A stretch of DNA of 64,000 nt from Sipunculus nudus. Taxonomy: Eukaryota; Annelida; Sipuncula; Golfingiida; Sipunculidae. Made by a program: the position numbers and the translations under genes. This document shows positions 51,601 through 62,528 of this stretch, piece by piece. Under the pieces are notes generated by a model. That model was not told the DNA's origin. It ran no database searches and worked only from the letters and a program-made list of their open reading frames with translations. Positions within the stretch are counted from its first letter, which is position 1; each line of letters opens with the position of its first letter. The stretch lies in NCBI GenBank assembly GCA_026874595.1, contig CM049317.1:77505891-77569890 (forward strand), given 5' to 3'.

Positions 51601-54600
51601 AAGGCCAAGTTTGGTTTAATGCTTTGTAAGTTTAAGTCAAAGGCCAAAACTGTGATATATGAACAATTGCATATAATCTGAAGACATGTTTTCAGTTGGT
51701 AATAGCGTGGCAACCCCTAGCCTGCAGATGTACACAAAGTATAATATTATCAGTATCAATGTAACGTCAAAAATAAAAACAATGTACGACAAACGGAAAC
51801 GTCCTAGCACTTTGAAATCATATTTGATGTAATCTTTGTATGACAGTTTTAGCATTACCTAAAACCTAGGTCATTTATTTAAAATAAAATAAAATTGAAA
51901 AAATTGGTAACTGTGCACCTACAACTCTATACAGGTGACCCATGTGTCATGATGCTCAGCTGAATTCAAGAGCCTTGAATGGTGGGTATAATGACTAAAA
52001 ATGCTTAAAACCATACATTTTGCCCAATTGCCTTAGATAAAAGCAACAGTGACCTTATTCGACATCCAGCTACTACCATTAGTGCACACCTGACTAACAG
52101 AGTGTTAAAATCATGTTCTTTTACACAGTTTGCAGAAAATAGTCACAGCGACATTATTTCAGGTTTCCAATGAGAATTTTATGGACCTTCCTGAAATTCA
52201 TGTATAAAAAATATCGGATTCTACGATTTGTGCCCTGTTAACAGACGACTGCATCATTTGAAGGTCTCAGAAAAACAGAGACAAACAAAACAATGCGCAC
52301 AAAATCGAAACAACAAAGGTGGTGCTTCTGTCTACAGGACTGCTGAAAAGCTCCATGATCAATATGAATGCAAAGATTCATATCGATCAATGCATAAGTT
52401 ATTCAGATACCGGAGCTTTTATATCAAATTTTCCCGGGTCCCAATTGCTCGGAGGATGGGTAACATAGACTTAATTTCAGGTTTAAAAGGAGATTTTTCA
52501 TTAACCTCCATGGATGTCAAGTTAGAAGATTCCAGGTCACAGATAACAAGGCAAAAATCGTAACAACTGGACCTGGAATCTTCTAACTTTACATCCAGAG
52601 AGGTCCATGAAAAATATCCTTGGAAACCTAGAATTAGGTCTCTGTTACCCATATCCTTTGCGCTATGGGGCCCCAAAGTAACCCCCAGAAAAATGGAAAA
52701 TTTGATACAAAAGCTGAAGTATCTAAACAACTTATCCAGAGACCACCATGCTTCTTTGCATGGATATTGACCATTAAGTGTTTTTATTAGTTTCTGCAGA
52801 CTGGTGGAGCCACCTGTATTTTTTTTAAAGTTTACCCACTTTTTCTCTATTTTTGAGATATATTAATACAGACACAATCTCAGTCTGTTGGTTAATCTGT
52901 TTGATGCTTCAGTTGAATGGTTATATACTACCATTCAGATGATAAAATTTCCTTTTGCAAATCTCTTCCCAGTCAGCTGAGCGTCATGACCCATGGGTCA
53001 CTTATTTTTTATTATTCTAGAAGGCATAAGGGCCCTATAGCTCAGAGGATATAGATATAAGACCTAATTTAAGGTTTCCAAAGAGATTTCTCGTGTCAAG
53101 TTAGAAGATTCCAAGAATGTCAAGGTAGAAGATTTTGGGCCCTGTACGGACAGATGGACGACGGACAAAGGGTGATCGCTGTAGCGCAGATGATTTCAGT
53201 CATCTCAGCCATAAATGAACTATTTCTACAAAATAAATTGTTTATTCAAATTACTAAGCTTGCTGATGGCCCCCACCTGACCGTCTGGGGCCACTCCGCT
53301 GGTCTGGCACCTCTGTACAGGGCCGTGTGTGAGGAGGGGTTAAACCTAGCCATAAGGTACTTTTTTTTGTTTGCGCATTTGAGTCTGCAAAGAAAAGAGA
53401 CATATTTCAAACAGTTGGAACAGCTGGAGAAAATAATTTTAGACCATTAACAAGAGTGTATAATACACCAATCTAAGGTCTTGTGACTTTAACCTTATTA
53501 AATATGCAAGCATCATACAGAGAATTTCAAACAGAGAAAAACGGTAATCGTGAACCATGTTTCTTGAAAATTAATAAAGTTTTCGGTAAGTCAGCATGGC
53601 ACCACCAAAGTCCTACTAGTTAATCGCGGTGATACTTAGTTTACCGATGGATGGACAGACATACGGCCCGACAGGCGGACGGCGGGTACATCATAATTCG
53701 TCCCGTCTAAGATGCATAATGTGCAGTAGAAAAGGCTAAATACGGGCCACAATAATCTGTAGGTGGTATCATTCACACGGTCAGCATGTCTAGTTGTGGA
53801 CAATCCATGTTGAGATTGCACAATACATATAAGTGCACAATACATCGATATCCTCTTTGTTTGTCAAATCATGGATAATAAGAAGTCCAGGTTATTTCTT
53901 TATTTGATTTAATTACTGTAAATTATGATGATCATAATAACTCTGTTTCATGAAAATATTTAAAAGAAAAACTACGGAATATACTACAATTCATAACGTC
54001 TGTAGAGTTAAGGATAAAGAATCAAGAATAAGCAGTAAAGCTCAGGCAATTTTAAGCATAATGATAGTTTTCTCTGTAAACCTAATTAATGTCGTAAAGG
54101 ACAAAATAAACAATTAAATATTTACTTACTGAGGATGTGTTTGTACTCCGTCGCTGACACATGGTGAACCGTTTCTATATCTGAAAGTAACAATACACAG
54201 TATATAAAATAAAATTATTTAAAATAAACCCACCCCATTTTGAATTCCAGCATGTCATTGAGGTTATGAACAAATCTTGCAGAATACTTTTTGAGGTTTA
54301 TTCAAAATCGTGATCATGATTCAATGGCTCGAGTCTTTGCAATATGATAAAAACATATCTAGAAAAATTTAATATTGCTCAATATAGAAAATGATTAAAT
54401 TAACTTTGGATATCTTTATATTGCATTTTTTCATTTTTGTTCAAGCTGCAGATCAGCTTGATTCATATGAATAAAAACCCTATATCACGATAAATTTTCG
54501 CAATTAGAAAAGTAATGACGAACAATCATTAGTGACGCCGATCACGTGATTTAGACAGGCGGGGTCACAACATACAAGATTTCTAAAACAAATGGAATAG

Positions 54601-54874
54601 AATGGCTTTGAAATATTTTCATTCTCATCCTTTAAAAAACACCAAAGTACATATAAAAATTGTATATTAATATTAATATATATAAAATACATAAATATTC
54701 AACAACTACATAACACAAAGAAGAACTGAACAAACCGACTGTCGGAGTGAGGCCGAGGTCTCCAATCACGCTGACGGTGCCCCCTGCCACAAATATATAT
54801 TTAATATCTTTTAAAATCAGATTTTACTTACTATCCATGTCAGTCTTCAATTCGGCGAATGTGGTACCTGGCAT
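48601..54874 (-). CDS. four-exon gene: coiled coil with charged, NLS-bearing tail
   Basis: Exons are 54874-54832 (from ATG), 54180-54130, 49423-48841 and 48666-48601 (TAA). Introns 1 and 2 are GTAAGT..CAG and phase 1; the last is GTAATT..GAG and phase 0. The model predicts about 247 residues. It starts MPGTTFAELKTDMD. Exon 3 holds a coiled coil (QVQTQLAGLQAQLAQEQQNV, then LQDYRKQVDEALATLRRWED), then an Asp/Arg/Gln-rich tract (NEDRHQDRRQDDQRNGQDDQ), an NLS-like PSKRQRTE and a Pro/Ser/Gly linker. The end is VGPDWLLEG. One base is missing near 49277 between the two coiled-coil halves, so as written the frame breaks: pseudogene or sequencing error. The family is not recognised. Confidence 0.6.
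48841..49423 (-). CDS. exon 3 of the coiled-coil gene, with a one-base frameshift
   Basis: 3' splice site GTCATCCACAG; begins AAAGATGAAACTGACGATG (KDETDD). The frame DTQDQLP ends in the wrong phase, and the next frame begins LQDYRKQVDEAL. The composition changes sharply from GC-poor flanks to GC-rich coding. An alternative donor GTAAGG lies at about 48891, but it leads to a stop in exon 4. Confidence 0.6.
49424..51930. other. intron of the coiled-coil gene; no other gene supported
   Basis: Mostly AT-rich. A plus-strand stretch GTACGCCACGTTGAATGGTC.. bounded by TTGCAAAG (49597) and GTAGGT (49665) is exon-like but opposite to the gene and unsupported. Around 50.65-51.4 kb are AGGTCAAAGG and CATCAACAGG motifs of old dispersed repeats. 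Confidence 0.45.
51935..53210. repeat. dispersed repeat copies (family of 27.9-29.8 kb), both orientations
   Basis: An inverted palindromic end lies at 51937-51965 (GACCCATGTGTCATGATGCTCAGCTG). Inverted internal units at about 52150-52400 and direct ones at 52550-52860 (AACTGGACCTGGAATCTTCT.., GACTGGTGGAGCCACCTGTA) come next. A direct end lies at 52974-53006, then an inverted left end at 53145-53212. Two or three copies are nested or joined. Confidence 0.75.
53259..53356 (+). CDS. orphan exon encoding a GHSAG motif
   Basis: The plus strand reads LADGPHLTVWGHSAGLAPLY, then RAVCEEGLNLAI, between TTACTAAG and GTACTT (98 nt, phase 0 to phase 2). It is GC-rich against an AT-rich background, so it is likely coding. 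GxSxG after a hydrophobic strand suggests an alpha/beta-hydrolase nucleophile elbow; alternatively APLYRAVCEEG resembles an ankyrin-type repeat. It lies on the opposite strand inside an intron of the coiled-coil gene. No partner exon was found. Confidence 0.4.
53460..54125. other. no gene recognised (intron of the coiled-coil gene)
   Basis: AT-rich. GTCGGGCCGTATGTCTGTCC-type sequence at 53645-53700 resembles the GTCCGTC part of the dispersed family. Confidence 0.4.
54130..54180 (-). CDS. exon 2 of the coiled-coil gene (51 nt)
   Basis: Bounded by TGTTACTTTCAG and GTAAGT; reads IETVHHVSATEYKHIL. Both ends are phase 1, so it could be skipped without breaking the frame. Confidence 0.65.
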
Positions 54875-54879
54875 TGTTT
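54832..54879 (-). CDS. exon 1 (or first coding exon) of the coiled-coil gene
   Basis: 48 nt between TTTTTTTTTTTGCAG and GTAAGT, with ATG eight bases from its end of origin at 54874. The presence of a 3' splice site shows that a non-coding or coding exon lies upstream. A phase-1-compatible candidate exists at 60391-60429, but that lies inside a hAT element. Confidence 0.6.
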
Positions 54880-55863
54880 CTGCAAAAAAAAAGAATATAT
54901 CAAATAAAATGCCCTTCATTTCACTAAAGATGATAAAATAAACAAACGTGATAAATAATACACGGGAAAGAACTGTCTTATCAGCTCCTCTGTCACTGAC
55001 ACCCGAGGCCGCTGTGACGTCACAGACCAGTCACATGATCCAACTTGAGCTTATCTATTAAACTATGCAGTTGCCACGGTAATTTGGGTTCCCGGACATA
55101 TTCAAATAACATTAAAGATAAACTGTGTCATTAAAAATAATACAGCCTCATAGTTTTTTTTTAAAGCTATAATTAGGGACTGTTTTTAGAGCCGGCAGAG
55201 AGAAAAATACCAGCGGACACGGAAGAGTGTGACTCTCTCGTCAGTTTTGGGACCTTTCCGATAATTGCAGAACTTCTAGATATTCTTCGGACTTAGTAAC
55301 AGATTTTATACGGATTTCTTCAGTTTGCCTTTGGGATTGTTACCATAACTTCACTTTTGGATTACAACAGATCGTTTTCAGGTTTAAATCGGACTATTCT
55401 CTTAGAAGATTTACATGAACTGTTCATCTGGATTATTTATGTTAAAGGACTTTTTATTGAGCTGTGACAGTGGTGGTATCGAGAAATCAAAGCTTGGGAT
55501 CCGGACACTCTGGTACTGTACATTTTTATTATTGTTATACTGTGAAATTTTTATTGATTTAGTGTATTGTAATGTTAGGATTGTTCTAAGAATAAATGAT
55601 AATTATTTGTTAACAAAAGCACTGACTTTCATTGCCCTAGACATTTCACGCTGCCTATTGCTGCGGAATCTGATTTTTTGTCCGTAACAAAATTTTTGCT
55701 CGTCACGATTACGTGATCTGTTGTTATTAGGTTCATAAAAATGTGGGCTTATCCGGGAGGCTTAATATTTTTGAAAATTTATTAGGGCTTGACCTGGACA
55801 AATTGTGTACAAAACATTGTTTACAAGATTTATCTCAGTGGTTTTTTGTTATTGTTTTAACAT

Positions 55864-56755
55864 TTGAACACGGCAGATTTCAAACCTGGGGCATTTGTTG
55901 AAGATACCGACCTTGATCAAATTGAACAGTTGACAAAAGATCAGCTGTTGCGTTTGGGCCAACACTTAGGGCTAGGTGTGAAAAAAGCTTTGAGAAAGCC
56001 TGATATCATTGCTAAAATCATGCAAGATCTAGTTAGCAAAGGTTTTATTGAAGAGAGTGAGTGGAAAAATAAAAAAATGACAGCCTTGCTATGCAGTTAG
56101 AATTAAAAAAATTAGAAATGCAACATGAGCTAGCATTAAAACAGTTAGAATTAGAACAACAAAGTGAAGAAAGAGAAAGACTAGAAAAGGAAAAAAGAAA
56201 ATGAGTTAAAACGACTGGAGTTAGAAAGACCCAAATTTGCACATGGTCTACATGCTGCCCCAACTCACAGTTTTGATGTAACTAAACACATTAGACTTGT
56301 CCCACCTTTTCAAGAAAAAAAAGGTTGATAAATATTACTAACACTTTGAGAAGGTAGCTGAAAATTTGAAATGGTCTTAAGGAAAATTGAATTATTCTAT
56401 TACAAAGTGAATTAACTGGCAAGGCAAGAAAAATTTATACAGAGCTTTCAGTAGAAGCCGCTGCTGCCTATGACCTGGTTAAACGGTTAATCCTAAAAGT
56501 TTATGGGTTAGTTCCAGAGGCTTACCGCCAGATTCAGAATCGGGAAAAGTTAAAAAATCAGACCTTTGTAGAATTTGCTAGGACTAAAGAGCAGTTGTTT
56601 GATCGCTGGTGTTGATCTAAAAATGGAATGAAAGATTATGACAATTTGCGCCAGTTGATTTTGCTTGAAAAATTTAAGCGCGACATTAACGCAGATTTTA
56701 AAAATTTTCTTGATGAGAAATGTCCTGAACCAATTCACATTGCCGGTCAATAAAC
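55864..56755 (+). pseudogene. gag of the gypsy-type element
   Basis: The first 78 codons are open from a TTG where ATG is expected (NTADFKPG...). They include an SAP-like helix pair (LTKDQLLRLGQHLGLGVKKA). Further frames give a Glu/Leu-rich coiled coil and then a SCAN/capsid-like helical part (LTGKARKIYTELSVEAAAAY, then YRQIQNREKLKNQTFVEFAR), interrupted by stops and indels. Gag would form the particle. Confidence 0.65.
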
Positions 56756-56969
56756 TGATGATTATTCATTAACACATAAAATGTCCTTTACTAGCAAATC
56801 AAACCTGTCATTCACAAACAAGAATGTAAATCAGTATGGTCAAAAGAAATTTATGGCGTAGTCACCCGGTACTAGTAGTCCTGATAGTTCAACAAAGTCC
56901 ATTGCTACACCTCAGTCCACGTCCACTGTGTCTGAGTCCAACAAAAACCAGTCAGTTTCAAATAAGTTC

Positions 56970-57011
56970 TGTAATTACTGCAAAAAAGAAGGTCATCTAA
57001 TATCTGACTGC
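56970..57011 (+). pseudogene. CCHC zinc knuckle of gag
   Basis: CNYCKKEGHLISDC fits C-X2-C-X4-H-X4-C exactly and is followed at once by an in-frame TAG. Confidence 0.85.
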
Positions 57012-57574
57012 TAGAAACTTGACGATAAACCAAAGAGTAAACTGTTTGGTTTTTGTTTTAAAATCCATGCATAACATAGTACAACAGCCAAGCTCTTTTC
57101 ATGTGAATAAGGGGCACAACTCCTTTATTGACTCTAAAAAAAATACGGAGACCAACTTGCCGTCTGACTCCAACGAAGAATCCGTAGCTTGCGGGGTAAA
57201 AACCTCACTTGATTCCTGCACGAAACTAAATAAGGCTGTCCTTTCAAGACTCCTGCGAGGAGTATCCTCTAAATAAGGCTAAGTCCTTTTATGACTCTTG
57301 CGAGAGTATTTCAAATGAGGCAAAGTCCTCATATGACAAACAGAAGTTTGTTTCTGCTGAGGAAAATTCCTCTGTTGACTCCCATGAGGAGTTTGATTGT
57401 AATAAGGATGTAAATTCCTTTAGCGACTCTGAAAAAGTTTATGACTGACACTGTCAGCGTCAGTTCTTTGTTTGGTGAAACTGAGGTAGTAGATTCCTCT
57501 CCTGACTCTTAAATGGTTATTTGAGCCATTCATACATGGTTTTGTATCACTTTCATGTAATTTTTAAGATTCTA

Positions 57575-58300
57575 TCCCTATTAGAATTTGGAGGGACACT
57601 GGTTCAGGCCAAACTCATGTTAGCAAACACTTTACCATTTTCTAATAGTTCTTTTACTAGTGCACATGTACTTGTTAATTGTGTGTTTTCAGACAAACAC
57701 ACTACAGTTCCGTTTCACAGTGAAAACTTAAAGAGTCAGATTTGATTTCTGGGAATATTACTGTTGGCATAAAAACTACTTTACCCTTTTAGGGAATTAA
57801 GTTGCTAATAGGCAATGATGTTGCAGGTGCCAAAGTAACACCTGTACCAATAGTGACAGAAAAAACCCTCGCTTGATCAGGACACTGATCCTGAAAGTCA
57901 GGAAATTCATGGTTTGCATCCTTCATGTGCAGTAACTAGACCTATGGCCAAGAAAAACACACATGAGGATAATGGTCAAGATAAAACTCTGGGAGTCACT
58001 AGTGACTCGTCTAACGACTCGCCCGTACAGGATGCAGCATTTTCAAGGTCAGAACAGCATAAGGACCCTGATATTTCAGGTTTGTTTCCCAGGGCAGTTT
58101 CTAAAGATGAACTGTCACAAAACCCAGTTTGTTTCTATGTTAAAAACGGAGTGCTTATGCGTAAATGGCGACCACCCGGTGTATGCGCTGATGATGAGTG
58201 GGCCATCAAACATCAAATAGTAGTGCCCAAAAGCTATCGCAATTAAATTCTTAGCATGGCACATGAGGCTCCTTTGTCTGGCCGTTTAGGTAAAACTTAT
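57575..58300 (+). pseudogene. protease and H2C2-like integrase start
   Basis: IWRDTGSGQTHVSK has the aspartic protease DTG. A frameshift separates it from the following strands. A 110-codon open stretch (57914-58246) then ends in WAIKHQIVVPKSYRN, just before a TAA and LSMAHEAPLSG, which is the first half of an H2C2 integrase zinc site. Sequence homology stops at about 58305, where a LINE fragment begins. Confidence 0.6.
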
Positions 58301-58309
58301 CAGAAATGT

Positions 58310-58600
58310 TCTTCACATAATGTAGAAGAAGAAAAAGGAAGGCATAGTAACATTCTATTGGATGAAAGTTTTTGAAAATATTGCCTAAGATATGGGGAAG
58401 CTTTTGTGGAAGATGAGCATTTTATCATAAAATGCCCTTTGTATGGAGACTTGAGAATCAAGTATATTTGTGATTTAAGTACATTGTCAACCCTCATGTA
58501 AGATAATAATGCTCATACAATAATAAATTCAGCAACTTATGTATACCATGCCTTTGTCAGGAGAGATGATGAATTGAAAACTATCATCTAATTAATCTAT
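58310..58600 (+). mobile_element. 3' end of a non-LTR retrotransposon
   Basis: The plus strand reads EEEKGRHSNILLDESF, then KYCLRYGEAFVEDEHFIIKC, then PLYGDLRIKYI, then INSATYVYHAFVRRDDELKT and a stop. The C-x2-3-C...H-x3-4-C pattern with CPLY and the terminal R-R-D-D/N-E-L are typical of LINE C-termini. One stop (F-stop-K) is present. The upstream RT is absent. Confidence 0.7.
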
Positions 58601-58782
58601 TTATTTACTTATCTATTCATTTACCGATCATGAAATGGATAAACTGCTTTCCATCGATGTATTGTACTCCTGTTTGTTTATATATTTACTTATTTATTAT
58701 TGTTATTATTGTTATTATTATTGTTATTATTCATGACATCTGAATGAAATGTTATTACAAAATTTCTGTATTGTTCAGATAT

Positions 58783-58870
58783 TGTTATGAAGACAAATTT
58801 TGCTCAGGAGAAAACATTGGGCCGATCCGGGAGTCGAACCCATGTCGGTGGCGCACAAGTCCTAAAACGT
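58783..58870 (-). repeat. dispersed tRNA-like repeat (copy of 21.97 kb)
   Basis: On the minus strand GTGCGCCACCGACATGGGTT then CGACTCCCGGATCGGCCC, an A-/B-box-like pair with the GGTTCGACTCC B box. Confidence 0.6.
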
Positions 58871-59084
58871 CGCTATACATTTTCTTTTTAGTGCCATGTT
58901 TACGACACTATGAAATTCATAATTCAATGCCATTCATTTTCCTCTTGCCTATGGCTGAAGTATTGTTGCCCAAACTTTACCTAAAATGGCAAATTACTTT
59001 TTATCTCAGAGAGCAAATCTCTCCCCCATGCAGTGGCGTATCTAGGGGGGGGGGGGGGCGGCAGGGGCGGTCCGCCCCGGGCGG

Positions 59085-59710
59085 CACATTTTTGGGGGCG
59101 GCGTTTCGGGGATTTAGTATAATGAGTGGCACAAGGAGTTCCACAAAAATTACAAATTTGGCCTTTTTGTCCCATGTTCAAGCATTCCATGGATTATAAA
59201 CTAGACAGTAGAACATACCAAATGATTAGCGAACGATTTGCACATTTTTGGGGGCCGCATTTCTGGGATTTAGTATAATCAGTGACATAAGGAGTTCCAC
59301 AAAAATTACAAATTTGGCCTTTTTGTCTCATGTTCAAGATTCCAGTGATTATAAACTGGACAGTGGAACCTACCAAATGATTAGCGAACGTTTTGCACAC
59401 TTATTGGGGGGGGGGGGGGGGGGACATTTCTGGGATTTAGTTTAATCAGTGGCATAAGGAGTTCCACAAAAATTACAAACTTGGCCTTTTTGTTCCATGT
59501 TCAAGTATTCCAGGGATTATAAACTGGACAGTAGAACCTTCAGAATGATTAGCGAACGAATTGTACATTTGTGGGGGCGGCATTTCTGGGATTTAGTATC
59601 ATCAGTGGCAGAAGGGGTTCCCCAAAAAGTTCAAATTTGGCCTTTTTGTCCCTTTTCAAGAATTTCAGAGATTAAAAATTTGGCGGTGGAATCAACAAAA
59701 TTATTTGCCG
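59085..59710 (+). repeat. ~160-bp tandem repeat inside the hAT element (4 copies)
   Basis: Each unit has a G run plus GCATTTCTGGGATTTAGTAT, then CAGTGGCATAAGGAGTTCCA, CAAATTTGGCCTTTTTGTCC, and ATGATTAGCGAACG. The CAGTGGCA word inside each unit resembles the element's own terminus. Confidence 0.93.
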
Positions 59711-59746
59711 ACGATCTCTACAGAGGCGAGAAATACATATCTGTAG

Positions 59747-59928
59747 TTATTCTTTGTTGTATCTGTGGTCTTGCAATGTCAGAACGCCATCGATAAACTG
59801 ACCAATCTTACAAAAAGCCTTCATTTCAGGGCGGTCGTCGTTTACCGAAATGCCTAGCAGCATCTGATAATCACCAGGAAAAACCCCTGCCAGAAGACCA
59901 ATGGCACCAGGCAGTGGGTGTGGGGTGT
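59747..59928 (-). CDS. candidate terminal exon inside the hAT element
   Basis: After TACGACAG the minus strand reads TPHPLPGAIGLLAGVFPG, then DYQMLLGISVNDDRPEMKAF, then IDGVLTLQDHRYNKE and TAA. It is 182 nt, phase 1. It would splice in frame with 60429-60391 (VDNETVNDRINST, then GTAAAT donor). The family is not recognised. It may be a captured host fragment or part of a lost transposon gene. Confidence 0.35.
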
Positions 59929-61309
59929 CTGTCGTACATATTGTGCGAAAAATATTTTGACGAATTATGTTGCTCTTTCCTTATAAAGTATAAAGAATTT
60001 CCATTCTTGAACCCTTGAATTCCCGAAATTCCAGGATATTTAGACAGCCTGAAAAAATGCCCTTTTTCCATGATTCTTCATACTCTAACATCAGTCTTGT
60101 TTAAATACAGACGTTTACACTATCGTGTATATAATGAGTACTACCTAAATGCCTGTGTCTTTTGATTAATCAATATGACCTGCATGATCTTTTGTGTAAC
60201 GTGATAAAAACCAATAAACACCCAGACCTTTATAGGAATTATTTTAACTTTAAAATATAATTCTATTACAACTGTCCGGCGGGATGAATCCTCCTGGCTG
60301 CTTAGCCACATGTTCAATATACGTATCAAGTATCAGTTTTTAACTTTTAGAGTTCAAAACTTAAATTAAAAATATATTTACCTGTACTGTTAATTCTGTC
60401 ATTAACAGTTTCATTATCCACTACCTACAGACAACTGTTGTATATTGTGACAAATCATTTGAAATTAAATTATAATATATTTAAATTATATTGTTACTTG
60501 AAATTTATTTAAATAGTTTTTTGAATAACAAATAGTCATAAGTTTATAAATAAAACCTCGCAAAGTGCATAATCACTATAATTCTAAAATGATTTTGATG
60601 TAGCCTTGAATTAAAGTATGCTTTTACCTTTTAGGATACTTTAATTAAACAAAGTCAGTTTATCCAAACATTGGATTCTTTTATGTGAAAAAAAAATATA
60701 AACATGCCCTGCCAACATATATATGCTTAACTCATGCATTACGCTGTTTTAGTAAAGACTTGCATGCAGCAGTACCATGCATATCTCAATAGCTCTGTTA
60801 GGTGTACCTGCTGTCATATGCGATAACAAGAGGTGGAATTATAGATGTGACAAAGTATTTGTATGCGTTGAGAATGGAATAACACTCACCAAATAAAGTT
60901 TTTTTCCCCCAAGTTGAGTATAAAGTAATCATGAATCGTGTTAACATGAATGATGAAAGATCAATTTCCCACATTATATGTGTATCCTGCAGTGTAATCT
61001 GTTAATAGTTACAATTTATTCGTTTTATTCCTTTCTGTTCACTTCATAATGAAAATATACTTGTTTGAGCTTTGAGTGATCTTTTGATTTACATTAGCAA
61101 AGAGATGTCTGCTCTTTAGTATGTGGTGGAAGAATTCCCTGCCAGTGAATCCATATAACTGCGTTGTTGTCAAATACAAGCCTGTAACAAGGACATTTGA
61201 AACGATGTTTCAATAAGTTATCCAGTTTTGTAATGTTTTGTTAGAGGTGCGGCAATTTCTAAGACCGCCCCGGGCGGCAATGAGGCTAGGTACGCCGCTG
61301 CCCCCATGA

Positions 61310-62450
61310 AAAAAGGAATGTAAGAGGAAAATAATTAAATAATGTATTTTTTGGACCTTTTGTTTTTAATTCGAACAACATTATTCATTATATCAAATTA
61401 ATAAAATTTTAAGGAATATATATGTGAGTATAATTGTCAATCATTCAGCAGGGTATTTAAACATTGTGCAAAAATAATGGGATATTCAGGGGTATAACGG
61501 ATTGAGGGTAGACCAGAGTTTTGGATATTTGGTAATAGGGGCCTTGAAAGAAGATTAAAACTTCAAATCATTTTTAATCATTTATAAATGAACCTTTTTA
61601 AACCATACTTGTTCGTTGAAGATTAAACGCCATTGTAGGTGCTAGCATTTGAGTAAAATTTACGTGAAAGGCATTTTTTAAATTAAAAAATGTTCATAAA
61701 ATCCTTTAAAAATGGCACGAAGTCCTTGATAATAATGAGATACCACACGGTTTCTTTGGAGCGATAATAGAATAGGTGCCCCCGGAAAATTGAGATATAA
61801 GAAGGGAATTTTATATATTTATGACTGACAGCAACGCAGAATTTAAGTGTAAGTAGTTCTTGGTGATATGTAATTCATAAAGTAACTATTTTCGTCCTTT
61901 CCACTTTTCGACAATATCTTTGGATTAAACCCAGCACCTAGTCTATTATCATGCCCTCTTTTTTCGCAAATTCTGCTTCTGATATCAGATTTGGAATTTT
62001 GCTTAATTAAGTAATAAGCTGTTTAAATTATATTGCATAATTATAAGACATCTTTTAATGCAACAACAATGTAACACGTGCATAAACAAATAATGCAAAG
62101 GCTTACTATTCACGTCATAAGGAAGCCTTAATACTGCATTTGATATATGAATAAATGATTATTCGACAATGGTTGAAATATGGGAGCTACTATAGAACGC
62201 GGGCTTCGCTAGTTTGAACTAGCCAAAGAGGGCGATATATTTGATGGGGATAGAGAAAAACTGGGGTTCAGTTTTTTGGGGGGTTCGTACAATATACAAA
62301 TAAAGAATAGTTCAGACTGATTGTGTATTTTTTTTTTATTCTGCATTCATCTGTACGTTGTTTGGTATGTTGTCCTGTGATATCTGAAATGAGAGAGAGA
62401 TTGAAATGAATTATTAGTATACATACATATTATCATATAATGACATGATC
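61310..62450. other. no gene recognised
   Basis: AT-rich, no supported exon. GCTAGTTTGAACTAGC at about 62207-62222 is a small perfect palindrome. Confidence 0.45.
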
Positions 62451-62451
62451 A

Positions 62452-62528
62452 TAGAACGAGTTTCGAACCAACGACCGCTCACTCGGGAGTCAAATGCGTA
62501 TCCAACAGCGCCATGAAAGACGAGTTGA
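62452..62528 (-). repeat. tRNA-like (SINE-type) sequence
   Basis: The minus strand has TGGCGCTGTTGGATACGC (A-box-like) and GTTGGTTCGAAACTC (B box) with ACTCCCGAGT between. A true anticodon stem-loop does not form, so it is likely SINE-derived. Confidence 0.5.

Larger units (their letters stand above)
55150..58310 (+). mobile_element. broken Ty3/gypsy-type LTR retroelement
   Basis: The order is an LTR-like region with AATAAA at about 55591, then a primer-binding-like stretch TGGGCTTATCCGGGAGG at about 55743. Next come a gag-like reading frame, a CCHC zinc knuckle (56970-57011), an aspartic protease DTG (57595-57603) and an integrase-type H2C2 start (VVPKSYRN, ILSMAHEAPLSGRLG, about 58215-58300). 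Many stops and frameshifts are present. No reverse transcriptase or RNase H lies between protease and H2C2, and no 3' LTR was found, so this copy is dead and deleted. Confidence 0.75.
59031..61300. mobile_element. hAT-type non-autonomous DNA transposon
   Basis: The ends are CAGTGGCGTATCTAGG at 59031 and, inverted, CAGCGGCGTACCTAGC ending at 61300. CCCCCATG flanks both sides (59023-59030 and 61301-61308), a perfect 8-bp target duplication as made by hAT transposases. Subterminal CGCCCCGGGCGGC blocks are also inverted (about 59072-59092 and 61262-61280). The left third is a ~160-bp tandem repeat. No hAT transposase domain is seen. Confidence 0.9.

Noticed and set aside
62452-62528. Functional tRNA gene
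   Set aside because: A- and B-box-like motifs are present but the anticodon and acceptor stems do not pair; better explained as SINE-derived.
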